From Ochromonas danica (lineage: Eukaryota; Sar; Chrysophyceae; Chromulinales; Chromulinaceae): a stretch of 64,000 bases of DNA. The notes under the pieces were generated by a model. The model was given only the letters and a program-made list of their open reading frames with translations, was not told where the DNA came from and searched no databases. Positions 54,671 through 64,000 of the stretch are shown here, one piece after another. Within the stretch, counting starts at the first letter, position 1. Each line of letters opens with the position of its first letter. The translations under genes were made by a program, and so were the position numbers. The DNA lies in NCBI GenBank assembly GCA_015146655.1, contig VKHL01000123.1, forward strand, positions 1 to 64,000, in the 5' to 3' direction.

Positions 54671-54742
54671 GCCTCAATCGTATAACGGTTAGTACAGAAC
54701 CTTCACACGGTTCAGACCTGGGTTCGACTCCCAGTTGGGGTA
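54671..54742 (+). tRNA. tRNA-Val (CAC), second identical copy
   Basis: Every base of the 72-nt gene equals the copy at 53371-53442, 1,300 bp upstream and in the same orientation. The 3' flank is also related (tagtgaca[c/t]aac...tagaccaacacttga), showing that a segment larger than the tRNA was duplicated. Confidence 0.92.
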
Positions 54743-54980
54743 GTGACATAACTTTTACCATATGGTAGGTAGACCAACACTTGAGTTTAATTGTCTTCTC
54801 TATTCTGTATTTGCTTTTAATACTGGTGTGTTATGATGATACCTTCTCTGTAAGAAAGTTGGTAGCCTTGATTCAAGGTTTGTTACAAAAGAGCACGACT
54901 GACGAAGAGTTATTTGTTACACATCGAAATGAGAATCAAGCGGTCGGCCTGTCCCTCTGACTTGAAGCTGTGCAGGCCTT

Positions 54981-56238
<1,258 letters not shown>

Positions 56239-56411
56239 CTATCGATATCCAGTATCTCCAGATAGTCAACAGAGACAGCTCAGCTGCCCGCCAGGAAGAC
56301 AACAGCCAGATATTATTACTGAACCACGCAAAAGCATGGATGTTTCATTCCATTTGCATTGTTTGCCAACAACAAGTAGATTTTCCGCTAGTTGTATAGA
56401 GAAAATTGATT

Positions 56412-57734
56412 ATGATTTCTAGTAGATCTGAGGAGAATGTTGCTCCCGTGGGATTCTCCCTTTCGCCTTCAATCTGCACTACTCAAGTTACTGGCGAATC
56501 TGCATCCCCTGTCCCTCCCTTACCCACCATTCGCAACAGACAAGCTGCTCGTGACCTATGTGCTGAATTGAGCTGGCCAATCTCCTTGGTTGATTCTTTC
56601 TTGGAAAATATTGAGAGAACTCCTCTGCGGTACTACCTCGTCGACGACTCCACCAGCATGCAGGCTCTTAATGGTCAGCGGGTCGTCGAAAAGGATGGAG
56701 TCAAGCGGTGTGTGTATCTTCTTCACTAGTGTGTATCAATTTAACGTGGTGCGTATTGTGTAATTTCTCAGACTGGTGACCTGCTCGCGCTGGGAAGAAC
56801 TCGTTGACTCCCTGCGATTCCATGTCATCTTCGCGCAGGTGAGACAAGCACATGCCTGCCTCATGTGTGGATTTATTAACTCCTGGTGCTTATTGCGAAT
56901 GTCAGGCTGCTCTGGCTCCCACTCAGTTCCACCTTCTCAATGCCCAGCAGGCTGTCCGGGTTGGCTTCTCAGAGGAAGACGATGAGAACGTCTCGATGCT
57001 GTTGAAAGCATTTGATCAAACGCCAGAGGGAGAGACTCCTCTTTGTCATCATATTCGTATTATTGCTGATGACATTCGCCGCCAAGCTGTCGCGATGAGG
57101 TGAGCAGATCCTTTGCTGTCTCTCCTTCACATGGTGTGCGATTGATTATCAATTGATTATTAGGACACACGGTCAAATGGCCTGCGTAGTTATTGCTACG
57201 GATGGAGAGTGCAGTGACGGGGATCTAGCACAAGAGCTTCGTAATTTTCGTGGCCTGCCTTGTTGGATCATGGTGCGTTTGTGCACGGACGATCTGAAAG
57301 TGGTGGACTATTGGAATGATATTGATCGAGAGATTGGCATGACTGTCGATGTGCTGGATGATCTCGCCTGTGAGGCGAGAGAAGTTCGTAGATACAATCC
57401 TTGGCTAGCCTATTGCGAACCACTTCATCACATGAGAGAGTTTGGCGCGTCATTCCCTGAGTTTGACCTCCTTGACGAAAAGCTTTTGGATATGGAGACA
57501 CTGCTTAAGGTTGTGGGAGTCATCTTTGGTCACGCGGTGGTGAAATCTTTCTCTAACCCGGAGAAGGACTGGAAGGGATTTCTTGCGGATATCGCCCAGG
57601 GAAACAATTCAATAGCAAAGGTCTGGTGTCCCGGGGACGAGAAGTTCCACGATTGGGTGGATATTCGTGTCTTGCATCGTTGCTACAAGGCTCCTAAAAA
57701 GAAGAAAGATAGCCATAAGTGTGCTATCATGTGA
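56412..57734 (+). CDS. VWA-domain protein with C-terminal CaaX box (copy 2)
   Basis: Exons 56412-56707, 56772-56838, 56906-57099 and 57164-57734 give 375 aa. It is clearly paralogous to the intronless gene at 8.9-10.1 kb: RTPLRYYLVDDSTS, LVTCSRWEELVDSLRFH, GETPLCHHI, ATDGECSDGDL, MVRLCTDDLKVVDYWNDID, LDDLACEAREV, NPWLAYCEPLHHMREFG. The MIDAS residues DxSxS, Thr and Asp are kept. The C-terminus is a polybasic stretch (KAPKKKKDSHK) and ends in CAIM, a good farnesylation-type CaaX box with a Ras-like polybasic neighbour, so plasma-membrane targeting is likely. Its N-terminus differs in sequence from copy 1. It lies 194 bp from the divergent GDP-fucose synthase gene. Confidence 0.87.
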
Positions 57735-58277
57735 ATGGGTTCCGGCGTTTCTCATGGCCGGGTTGTTTGTATTGTCGTCTTTGTATCGTCTTTGCTCTCT
57801 CTCTCAAGTTCGTCGATTCTTTCCTTCTATAGATCGTTATACTTACGTGTTTGTTAGTATATCTTATCAACTGTATTTTACATGCTTGGCTGCGGAGAAT
57901 ATGACTTGAGCTATCTAATAATATGTACTACAATCTCGGTGCAGTAGATTGACGTTTGTGATGTGATAATAGTTATTTAACTATTGTTTCCTGCTTAGTT
58001 TCTTCTCTCCTTTAGCTATAGTAGTAGTACTAACATGCTACTTAGGTCTACACTTACATTGATTACTGGTACTCCGAGTACCTGCACTGTACTGTACTGT
58101 AATGTAATGTAGTCTCCCACTGTTGTAAAGCTGTTGCCTGGCTTGAGGGGGAAGCTTAACATTCCGACCAGGATCAGTGGCTTATAACTCTGAATATATG
58201 ACTTCGCTGAGTGAGATATAGAGTTTTGAAGGGTCAACGTGCTGTGCTGGCAAAAGTCAATTTGCAATGAGAAGAAA
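57735..58277. other. Intergenic spacer
   Basis: AT-rich 543 bp with an actgtactgtactgtaatgtaatgta repeat-like stretch around 58083-58110. No gene seen; the upstream extension of the next frame lacks an ATG. Confidence 0.5.
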
Positions 58278-60851
58278 ATGCTCTTATTAGGCATCCTTTG
58301 TCTATTGGCTGGATTACGGACCAATGAAGGTCGACAAGATCTGTTCACTCTTCAGAACGACTTCGTCAAGGTCGAGATCAGTCAGGCAGAGGCGGCCATT
58401 GTTGCTCTTTACGGCGACTTCCAGGGCAAAGGAAACTTCAAGAAAAATGTGCTTTCCAGACCTTTCCAGCTCGAGTCCGTCGACACGTCAGGAAATTTCT
58501 TCCCTGTAGACTCTGAGGCGAAGAGAGTGAAGGTGAAATGTTGGGAAGATCCTGCCACGAAAGAACAGTTCCTTCGCCTCGAGGCTGCGGGCGTCTACCA
58601 GCAAGCGACGATCAAAGAGGAGTGGGTGCTCTCTCTTGGTCAGCATGCTCGATATCTCAACCTCACCATCACCGGAGGGCTTTCTGATGGGGTGGTTGAC
58701 ATGCAGGCCATGGTCTACGGGATCTATTCCAATAACCCTTCCCTCACTGCCTTGACCGCTGAAGGAGTGGTACAAATGACGGGGAAGAACTACTCTTGTC
58801 TCGGGTTAGAAAAGAAGTTAGAGCGCTACTACGTATTGGGTGCTGGCTCATCACTTGAAGTGACTGCCCGAGGCGGACGCTCTGCCGTGCTGCTCTCCTC
58901 CGCCGCTCTGCCAACCTTCCGCTCAGCCCTGCAGGAGGTGGTCTGGGGAAGCTACGAGTCCTCGTCAAGAGAGATTGATTCAGCTTGGTCTGCGCAATGC
59001 TGGCAGAGAGTTGCTGCTGGCGAATCATCTTCCAGCAAAGCTGGCGCTTCTTGGCAGTTGGCACTGAGTCTGCTGCCCAACGATTTCAACTTCCCCGCTC
59101 ACGCCTTTGCTAAGGCAGCTTCTGCTGTTTCCTCTAGAGAAGTTCCATCTCTGAGAGATATTGAGGCATATAATTTGGCCGTCTACGGTAGCGTGGTGGG
59201 TTGTCTGCAGAGCTACTACAAGGGCCAGAAAGGCATTATCGCGCCCACGATATCCTCACCGGATGTGGGCTACAGTCCCGATACCAACTTCTTCGACCCG
59301 GATAATTTCCTCTCCCTCTCTGCGCTGCTCTACTCTGACGACAGTTATCTGCTGGACCAAGTGCAGGAAGTCTTGTGGCGGACCGCACAGACAATGTGTG
59401 GCTTGGGCAGCGAAGCCAACACAACCTACTGCAATGAACCACGGACTAGACTGCGATCTCTCGTGGGAACCAGACCTCTTCCTGAGGAAAGAAGAGCGAT
59501 GGCTCTGAATGCGCTGTTGGACCCACTGGGCGATTCGAAGGAAGAGAAGTTAGCTGATAGCGGCAATCTCAGTAGATGGGGACAGATCATGCACCACTTC
59601 ATTGCCCTTCAACCTACTTACTCCTCCATTGCTGGTTCAGAGCAACTTGGACCAAACATCTTCTGGTCTCTGACTGTGCTGCGCTATTTGCAACACCCTC
59701 TGGTTAGCAGGCAAGGACAGGGCGAGGAGTCCTTCCTTCGCCGCATTTTGCCTTACCTCAACCTTTCTTTACAATATGTGCTCTCCTTTCTACACGTCAT
59801 TCCTCATACGTCTGTGGAAAGAATGGGTGTCCCCAAGGCGATGTACCAGCAGGACTTGACAGTGGCATTGGCTCCGGGACCGCTCTGGATAGACGTCTTG
59901 GTGCGAGAGTTTGTAGCCAGCGATAGTCAAGCCATGGTGATCTACTATTTGGATACTTTGGCGTCGTTTTACCGCTCTTTGGACGGGCAACGCTATGGTT
60001 CTTCTTGTCAAGAGCTGGAGAACTTGGCGGCTGACCTGCGCCACTCCATGAATGCGCTGCTCTGGCGAGAAGATCATTATGTGACGCAATATAACCCAAG
60101 CGATGGAAGTGTTCGAGACTTTGTGGACTATGACAGCAATTTGATTGCCATTACAGCGGGAGTTCCGCAGACTTCTGCTCAGGCAGAATCCATTCTGGAA
60201 CGCATCGATCGCAACTCAAAGGCACATGTGCGTGCCACATGGTGCAGCGAGCTGCCCTATAGTGGCGATGCCTGCGACTGCTACATTGTGGGTGGATCAG
60301 TTTGTGGCGATAGTGTCGTCACATTGGCTCGCATTGGCTATATGGATGCCTTGGCACGCAAGAAACTCGGAGGATACGACTCCTTCATCCAGGATACCTT
60401 GTTGCAGCCTCTACAAGATGATCTCCTGCAGTACGTGTGGCTCTACGAACGATACAATGAGACTGGCCAGCAGGTTCGGACTCCCTTCTACTTCGAGTAT
60501 CCTTCCCTCGTGGTCATGTTGTTGAGGGAAGTAGTCTATGGGATCCATGTGAACTGGACTGACTTCAGCATCGATCCTCTCCTCGCTCACTATCATTTGC
60601 GTACGTCAGGAATGGAAGTAGTCTATGGTGTGGAGGAGGTGTCTGTCTCCCTCTTCTCTCCGCATGGGTACGACCCTGTGAAGGAAGAGCTGATGAGTAG
60701 GAACTGCTTGATCCACAGCCTCCTGCCGCAGTTACCGTATGATGTGACTAATGGGGAGCATAAGCTAGTAGTAGCAACAGATGAGAGGGGCACACTGGCT
60801 TTTCCTTGCTTCCTTTCCTCCTCAATCCTGGCCAAGCTTCATAAGGAGTAG
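58278..60851 (+). CDS. Secreted six-hairpin glycosidase-like protein (857 aa)
   Basis: Single exon from the ATG at 58278. A signal peptide (MLLLGILCLLAGLRTNEG) is followed by a beta-rich region (~20-260, QNDFVKVEISQAEAAIVALYGDF, EEWVLSLGQHARYLNLTI). A long alpha-helical part (~290-800) matches an (alpha/alpha)6 toroid: MYQQDLTVALAPGPLWIDVLVREF, NLAADLRHSMNALLWREDHYVTQYN, DYDSNLIAITAGVPQ, ATWCSELPYSGDACDCY and FYFEYPSLVVMLLREVVYG. Several N-glycosylation sites (NLT, NYS, NTT, NLS) fit secretion. Candidate catalytic acids cannot be fixed by eye and the GH family is unassigned. A 120-bp piece (60454-60573) is repeated exactly at the right window edge. Confidence 0.68.
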   Translation: MLLLGILCLLAGLRTNEGRQDLFTLQNDFVKVEISQAEAAIVALYGDFQGKGNFKKNVLSRPFQLESVDTSGNFFPVDSEAKRVKVKCWEDPATKEQFLRLEAAGVYQQATIKEEWVLSLGQHARYLNLTITGGLSDGVVDMQAMVYGIYSNNPSLTALTAEGVVQMTGKNYSCLGLEKKLERYYVLGAGSSLEVTARGGRSAVLLSSAALPTFRSALQEVVWGSYESSSREIDSAWSAQCWQRVAAGESSSSKAGASWQLALSLLPNDFNFPAHAFAKAASAVSSREVPSLRDIEAYNLAVYGSVVGCLQSYYKGQKGIIAPTISSPDVGYSPDTNFFDPDNFLSLSALLYSDDSYLLDQVQEVLWRTAQTMCGLGSEANTTYCNEPRTRLRSLVGTRPLPEERRAMALNALLDPLGDSKEEKLADSGNLSRWGQIMHHFIALQPTYSSIAGSEQLGPNIFWSLTVLRYLQHPLVSRQGQGEESFLRRILPYLNLSLQYVLSFLHVIPHTSVERMGVPKAMYQQDLTVALAPGPLWIDVLVREFVASDSQAMVIYYLDTLASFYRSLDGQRYGSSCQELENLAADLRHSMNALLWREDHYVTQYNPSDGSVRDFVDYDSNLIAITAGVPQTSAQAESILERIDRNSKAHVRATWCSELPYSGDACDCYIVGGSVCGDSVVTLARIGYMDALARKKLGGYDSFIQDTLLQPLQDDLLQYVWLYERYNETGQQVRTPFYFEYPSLVVMLLREVVYGIHVNWTDFSIDPLLAHYHLRTSGMEVVYGVEEVSVSLFSPHGYDPVKEELMSRNCLIHSLLPQLPYDVTNGEHKLVVATDERGTLAFPCFLSSSILAKLHKE

Positions 60852-61242
60852 TTCTGAGCATGTACTCCTTGTATTATTGCTTGGCTCAATACTAACCCCA
60901 CTACAAGTTATTCTTCCACTACAGCTCGTATTTCTTTGTTAGAACTAGACTAGAGCTATGGTGGTTTGGTCATTGTGATTGTTTGTCCATGTTCACATGG
61001 TGAAACTACTGTAGATCCACTCTACTCCATCTTTAATAATTTCCTTCTTTCTGCTTCATGCACAGTAATGAAATCAAATCAAACATCGTTAGAAACCTCT
61101 ACCCAGTTTGAAACAAAGAGATTGCAGTCAAAGATCAGAGATGATTAAATTGTTAATTTTCATTCACCCTCCATCTGAAGTTAGTTATCGATAAGAAGCA
61201 ATCGAATAGAAGGAGAAGGTGGAGGTGTTATTTGCATGCATG
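60852..61242. other. Convergent intergenic spacer
   Basis: 391 bp between the glycosidase-like and GTPase stop codons; AT-rich, with no gene or repeat recognised. Confidence 0.5.
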
Positions 61243-62220
61243 TTATAATAGCACCCTGGTAAGTACAGGAACGACAACGCTCAATAAACCGCTCCAAAAG
61301 CCTCCTCCACGACGAGCTCTCTCGATCGCATCACTGAGTTTCTTTGCGTGCCTCTCCTCCATCTCCACAATCTGTCTTGTAGTTTCGTCTTGTTTCTTCT
61401 GAAATTCCTCCTGCGCTACTCGAAGACGTTCGTAAGCCACTTCTCTCTCTTTCTCCAGCTTGACAACTTCTTCCTTAGCTTCTTGGATGCGTATATGGAT
61501 TTCATATTCCGAAGGAAATGCCTTCGTTACATCCACTGGATGGTTGGTACTGGCCCAACGACGAATCTCTTGCACCGTGCGCTCATTGCGTGCCACAGTA
61601 GAAGAGAGCCTGTCTGGGTAATCGGACCAAAGTTCCTCGGGATGAGAGTCCACCTGCCAGAACGGCATCGTAGACACATCCACCCCTGTCACATTGGTGA
61701 TGATAGGGCTCAGCTCTTCAGTCATGTACTGCTGTGCATCCGCAGCAGATACGCTGTAGGAGCGGGTGAAGACTACTCCCGTGACAGACAAGATCTCTGG
61801 TCCGAAGGAATCCACCATGAGCTTCAGCGCACTCTGACAAGCTGAGTCGAAGCGTGGAGACTGCTCATTGATGACCAGAAGGAAGGCATGCACAAGTTTG
61901 TCTTCCTTCATATTGTTCACAATCAACGCGATGTTCTTCTCGTCCTGGAAGGTGCCTGCAGAATCCACTAGTCCAGGATGATCCGTGATCTTTAAGTCTT
62001 GAATCAGGACAGACTGGGGTTGGTGTGTATGAGAGTTCACTGATGAGCTCTCAGAGAATGGAGCTTTGTTGGGGTCTCCACCAAGTAGGCGATAGAGCAG
62101 GTTGGCGAAGGTTGATTTGCCATCACCTGTTCTCCCCACCAGCGACACGTTAATGGTGGCCTGGTATAGCTTGAAGAAGCAAGTGAGGAATAGGAGGAAG
62201 TGGAGAGTATTCATCAACAT
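61243..62220 (-). CDS. AIG1/GIMAP-type GTPase preceded by a signal peptide
   Basis: Single exon, 325 aa. The GTPase core starts almost at once after the leader: G1 GRTGDGKSTF (29-38), a G2-region Ser/Thr stretch, G3 DHPG (80-83) in ITDHPGLVDSAG, and the AIG1 box region VHAFLLVINEQSPRFD. A coiled coil follows (~235-300, EAKEEVVKLEKEREVAYERL) and a C-terminal hydrophobic segment (GFWSGLLSVVVPVLTRVLL) that could anchor it. Oddly, residues 1-22 (MLMNTLHFLLFLTCFFKLYQA) form a signal peptide, and no other Met precedes G1, so no leaderless start exists. The leader and promoter are shared as an inverted copy with the neighbouring gene at 62525. The family acts normally in the cytosol or at membranes. 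Confidence 0.85.
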   Translation of the reverse strand: MLMNTLHFLLFLTCFFKLYQATINVSLVGRTGDGKSTFANLLYRLLGGDPNKAPFSESSSVNSHTHQPQSVLIQDLKITDHPGLVDSAGTFQDEKNIALIVNNMKEDKLVHAFLLVINEQSPRFDSACQSALKLMVDSFGPEILSVTGVVFTRSYSVSAADAQQYMTEELSPIITNVTGVDVSTMPFWQVDSHPEELWSDYPDRLSSTVARNERTVQEIRRWASTNHPVDVTKAFPSEYEIHIRIQEAKEEVVKLEKEREVAYERLRVAQEEFQKKQDETTRQIVEMEERHAKKLSDAIERARRGGGFWSGLLSVVVPVLTRVLL

Positions 62221-62594
62221 TATATGGTACTAGTATGATATGTATAGTGTAGATATGATAGAATATGATTGTGACTGGCTGATGTCTTCTTCTTCTTCTC
62301 TCCACAGTGTGTGTCCGACAGTGTTGCTGTTGTTGCTGTTCTCTCTCAAGAGTGGAGCTGTGTGAGAGAGAAGTCCCGGTTCCGGGGCCAACTGCTGCTC
62401 TGATTGAGAGAGAAAAGCAACAAGAGGTGGTGATTGAGAGAGAAGACATCCGACTGCCCTGACTTCACAATCATATTCTATCTATTGCCACAATACATCA
62501 TACCATATAATATCATACCACATAATGTTGATGAATACTCTCCACTTCCTCCTATTCATCGCTTGCTTCTTCAAGCTATACCAGGCCACCATTG
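62154..62594. repeat. Inverted repeat carrying promoter, start codon and signal peptide
   Basis: Left arm 62154-~62300 (read on minus) and right arm ~62437-62594 (read on plus) are homologous: gaagacatc, cacaatcatattctatc, cataccatataat, then an almost identical 70-bp coding stretch from atgttgatgaatac to ccaggccaccatt. Similarity stops abruptly after gccaccatt in both arms, at the signal-peptide border. The 136-bp spacer has gattgagagagaa repeats. Confidence 0.93.
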
Positions 62595-62833
62595 CAGACA
62601 CTGTGGATCCCTCCAAGACGCAGCAAGAATGTCGTGAAAGAGAAGTGAAAAGGGTCGCTCAGCATTCTAAGCGCTATGGTGGCCATTGCTACGGATTGTT
62701 TGGCCCGCGTAAGTACCGAGATTACTGGACCGATGTGACCTATCTCAGAGAATGCAGATCTGCTGACAAATCGGCAAGCAGTGAATGCTTCACCAAACAA
62801 GTGGGGAGATACAAGGAAAACGTTTGCCCCTGA
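62525..62833 (+). CDS. Small cysteine-containing secreted protein
   Basis: Single exon, 102 aa. The leader MLMNTLHFLLFIACFFKLYQATI differs from that of the divergent AIG1 GTPase by two residues. The mature part (~80 aa) is basic and Tyr/Arg-rich with five Cys (QECRE, GHCYG, RECRS, SECFT, NVCP) and ends six residues after a YKEN. No family is recognised. The odd number of cysteines could mean a disulfide-linked dimer or a reading that misses a further exon. Secretion is predicted from the leader only. It ends close to an AT-rich region without further genes. Confidence 0.6.
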   Translation: MLMNTLHFLLFIACFFKLYQATIADTVDPSKTQQECREREVKRVAQHSKRYGGHCYGLFGPRKYRDYWTDVTYLRECRSADKSASSECFTKQVGRYKENVCP

Positions 62834-63149
62834 TCATCTAGTTTAAAGAAATATTGTTTTGCCGCACTGAATGAGAAAAAGAATCTGACGATTGAAATAA
62901 CTTTGAGAATCTAAAGCGCTACAAAAATTACGTACGGAAATAAGTTGATTGTAATGACAAGATTAACAACAGAGATGTGTTCGATGGTTCTTCATACTTA
63001 CCGTCCACTAAACGAGTCCGAGGCTCTAGTAGATGACATCTAGACTATGCAGTATCTCTGTGGACTAGAGCTGCTACATGACCACACAAGCTCCCGTGGC
63101 AAAGCTGCGCTACCTCGGAGGGAGGAGGGAGGAGGGAGGAGAGGGTTGG
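62834..63149. other. Intergenic stretch where the rest of the third VWA copy is missing
   Basis: 316 bp. I looked here on the minus strand for further VWA exons and found none. A ggagggaggagg microsatellite lies at 63118-63142, directly at the end of the VWA homology. Confidence 0.55.
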
Positions 63150-63419
63150 TTACTTGGTGGCGCCGTTGGCTTGGGCCAGCATCTGGCCGTCACTCGACTG
63201 CATGCTACCGCTGTCATCACAGATGAAGAAGCGCAGGGGAGTCCGCGAGACATTCTGGATGAAGGCGTCCTGCAGGCTGTCTGGCCAGCGCCTGGCAGAG
63301 AGAAACTCTTTTGCTCCGCCCTCATTCTGCAGAGTTGGCAAGGCGGCTGCGGAAGAAGGAGTTGGGGCCGAAGGGGAACCTCCAACCGACACCACTTGTG
63401 CGATAGGAATTTTCTCCAT
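63150..63419 (-). pseudogene. Truncated third VWA-protein copy (first exon only)
   Basis: An 89-aa frame from an ATG: MEKIPIAQVVS, Ala/Pro/Ser-rich linker, then FLSARRWPDSLQDAFIQNVSRTPLRFFICDDSGSM, closely like VWA copy 1 (and copy 2). It ends at GATK followed by a stop; ...ACCAA|gtaacc could be a splice donor at the place where copy 2 has its first intron. No exon for the remaining ~280 residues, including the Thr/Asp MIDAS sites and the CaaX end, is found in the 300 bp downstream on this strand. I read it as a broken gene copy; a long intron reaching across the neighbouring genes is less likely. Confidence 0.7.
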
Positions 63420-63625
63420 GTTAAATCAATCTGCAGAAAGATCCACAGCTGCACTTTGTTTCACTCAACCTTGTCAACCTTAACTTAAGACAATGCATGC
63501 ATTAACTTAATACGAGAAGAGGAAAGAGGAAAGAGAAACGGTCGAGTAGTTTCTACGCAAGACAATAATAGTTAACTCTCTCTGTCAGTGTGGCTGTTTC
63601 TGCATTTGGTCTGTTTCAAATAGTC

Positions 63626-63952
63626 ATGGGCAATGAAATTGGTCTACCACCAAGCCAGCTGGGCATAACTTCCTTGGGAGTAACGACCCCCAATATCGAG
63701 CTGAAGGAGATGGAGAAGCTGCTGCAGGCGATGAGGAAGAGCGAGAAAGACCAGGTGGACAAGAATGACTTCCAGGCAGCGCTCAAGCAGGTCGACAAAT
63801 TCCAACCACCAGATGTGGAGCTCTTTAACCAGCTCTTCATCCTGTTCGACGAGCAGGGCCACGAAGTGGTTGACAGGGCCACAATGAGACTGGCCAGCAG
63901 GTTCGGACTCCCTTCTACTTCGAGTATCCTTCCCTCGTGGTCATGTTGTTGA
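63626..63952 (+). pseudogene. 5' part of an EF-hand-like, N-myristoylation-type protein, broken at a duplication border
   Basis: From the ATG at 63626 the frame starts MGNEIGLPPSQL, a good N-myristoylation context (Gly2, Asn3, Gly6). It continues with calcineurin-B/EF-hand-like helices (LKEMEKLLQAMRKSEKDQVDKNDFQAALKQVDKF and VELFNQLFILFDEQGHEVVD). A full EF-hand loop is about to begin (DEQGHEVVD lacks several calcium ligands). At 63881 the sequence switches to an exact copy of part of the glycosidase gene in another frame, and the ORF stops at 63952. An unusual intron or an assembly join could also explain the switch. Confidence 0.6.
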
Positions 63953-64000
63953 GGGAAGTAGTCTATGGGATCCATGTGAACTGGACTGACTTCAGCATCG
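63881..64000 (+). repeat. Exact 120-bp copy of 60454-60573 (glycosidase-like gene), running off the window
   Basis: All 120 bases from acaatgagactgg to ttcagcatcg at the window end equal 60454-60573, in the same orientation and 3,427 bp downstream. Base 63880 (c) differs from its counterpart 60453 (t), so the left border is sharp. The right border is outside the window. Confidence 0.95.

Larger units (their letters stand above)
53095..54980. other. Gene-poor region around two tRNA genes
   Basis: Apart from the tRNAs this 1.9-kb stretch holds a ccataccatacc repeat (53125-53150), an aatactaatgataatactaat low-complexity tract (53855-53895) and one doubtful ORF on the minus strand. The plus strand also allows an Asn-rich spliced reading (53837-53934 joined to about 54000) that I could not choose over it. 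Confidence 0.5.

Noticed and set aside
62150-62449. Minus-strand ORF (and plus counterpart 62434-62637) with shared NVDEYSPLPPI text
   Set aside because: These are alternative frames of the two inverted-repeat arms; the signal-peptide frames have proper ATGs and continue into domains.

Overview
The window is nuclear DNA of a microbial eukaryote with a compact genome. About 31 protein genes sit on both strands, mostly 100-500 bp apart. Many are split by short GT-AG introns (33-120 bp), and two identical tRNA-Val(CAC) genes are present. An alga with a red-lineage complex plastid, such as a photosynthetic stramenopile, is suggested: the ClpS-like gene at 32.6 kb encodes a signal peptide followed by Phe at the predicted cleavage site, and the arginine-pathway enzyme and an OTU protease also start with secretory-type leaders. 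The taxon is an inference. I spliced exons by hand from frame, splice sites and family alignment remembered from knowledge; no search was run.

Layout. 0.1-10 kb: a small secreted-like protein, an Orai-like four-TM protein, a secreted pappalysin-type metalloprotease, a 724-aa unknown, the splicing factor SMU1, a GCK-domain mitochondrial-type protein and a VWA-domain protein ending in a CaaX box. 11-24 kb: an atypical MAP kinase with a TRH activation motif, an F-box/LRR protein, a large RING protein, an aspartyl-hydroxylase-like dioxygenase, complex I subunit NDUFA6, a fucosyltransferase-like enzyme and ETF-beta. 24-32 kb: a 2,582-aa CENP-E-like kinesin whose coiled coil contains almost identical 738-bp tandem repeats. 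32-41 kb: ClpS-like plastid protein, N-acetylglutamate synthase, OTU protease, the rRNA/tRNA cytidine acetyltransferase NAT10, and a 41-bp minisatellite. 41-53 kb: a YnfA-type membrane protein, a two-pore channel with degenerate filters, a tail-anchored TPR protein, two unknowns, a divergent Sec23/Sec24-like protein and the SWI/SNF subunit BAF60/SMARCD. 53-61 kb: the tRNA pair, GDP-L-fucose synthase, a second VWA-CaaX protein and a secreted six-hairpin glycosidase-like protein. 61-64 kb: a rearranged zone with an AIG1-type GTPase and a small cysteine-rich secreted protein that share promoter and signal peptide as an inverted repeat, a truncated third VWA copy, and an EF-hand-like gene running into a 120-bp exact copy of the glycosidase gene.

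Most genes are unrelated housekeeping functions and form no operon-like pathway. Two loose themes recur. One is fucose metabolism (GDP-fucose synthase plus a fucosyltransferase-like enzyme). The other is membrane-anchored signalling proteins (two CaaX VWA proteins, a myristoylation-type EF-hand start, ion channels). The most unusual parts are the 61-64 kb rearranged zone, the VWA-CaaX family and the TxH-type MAP kinase.
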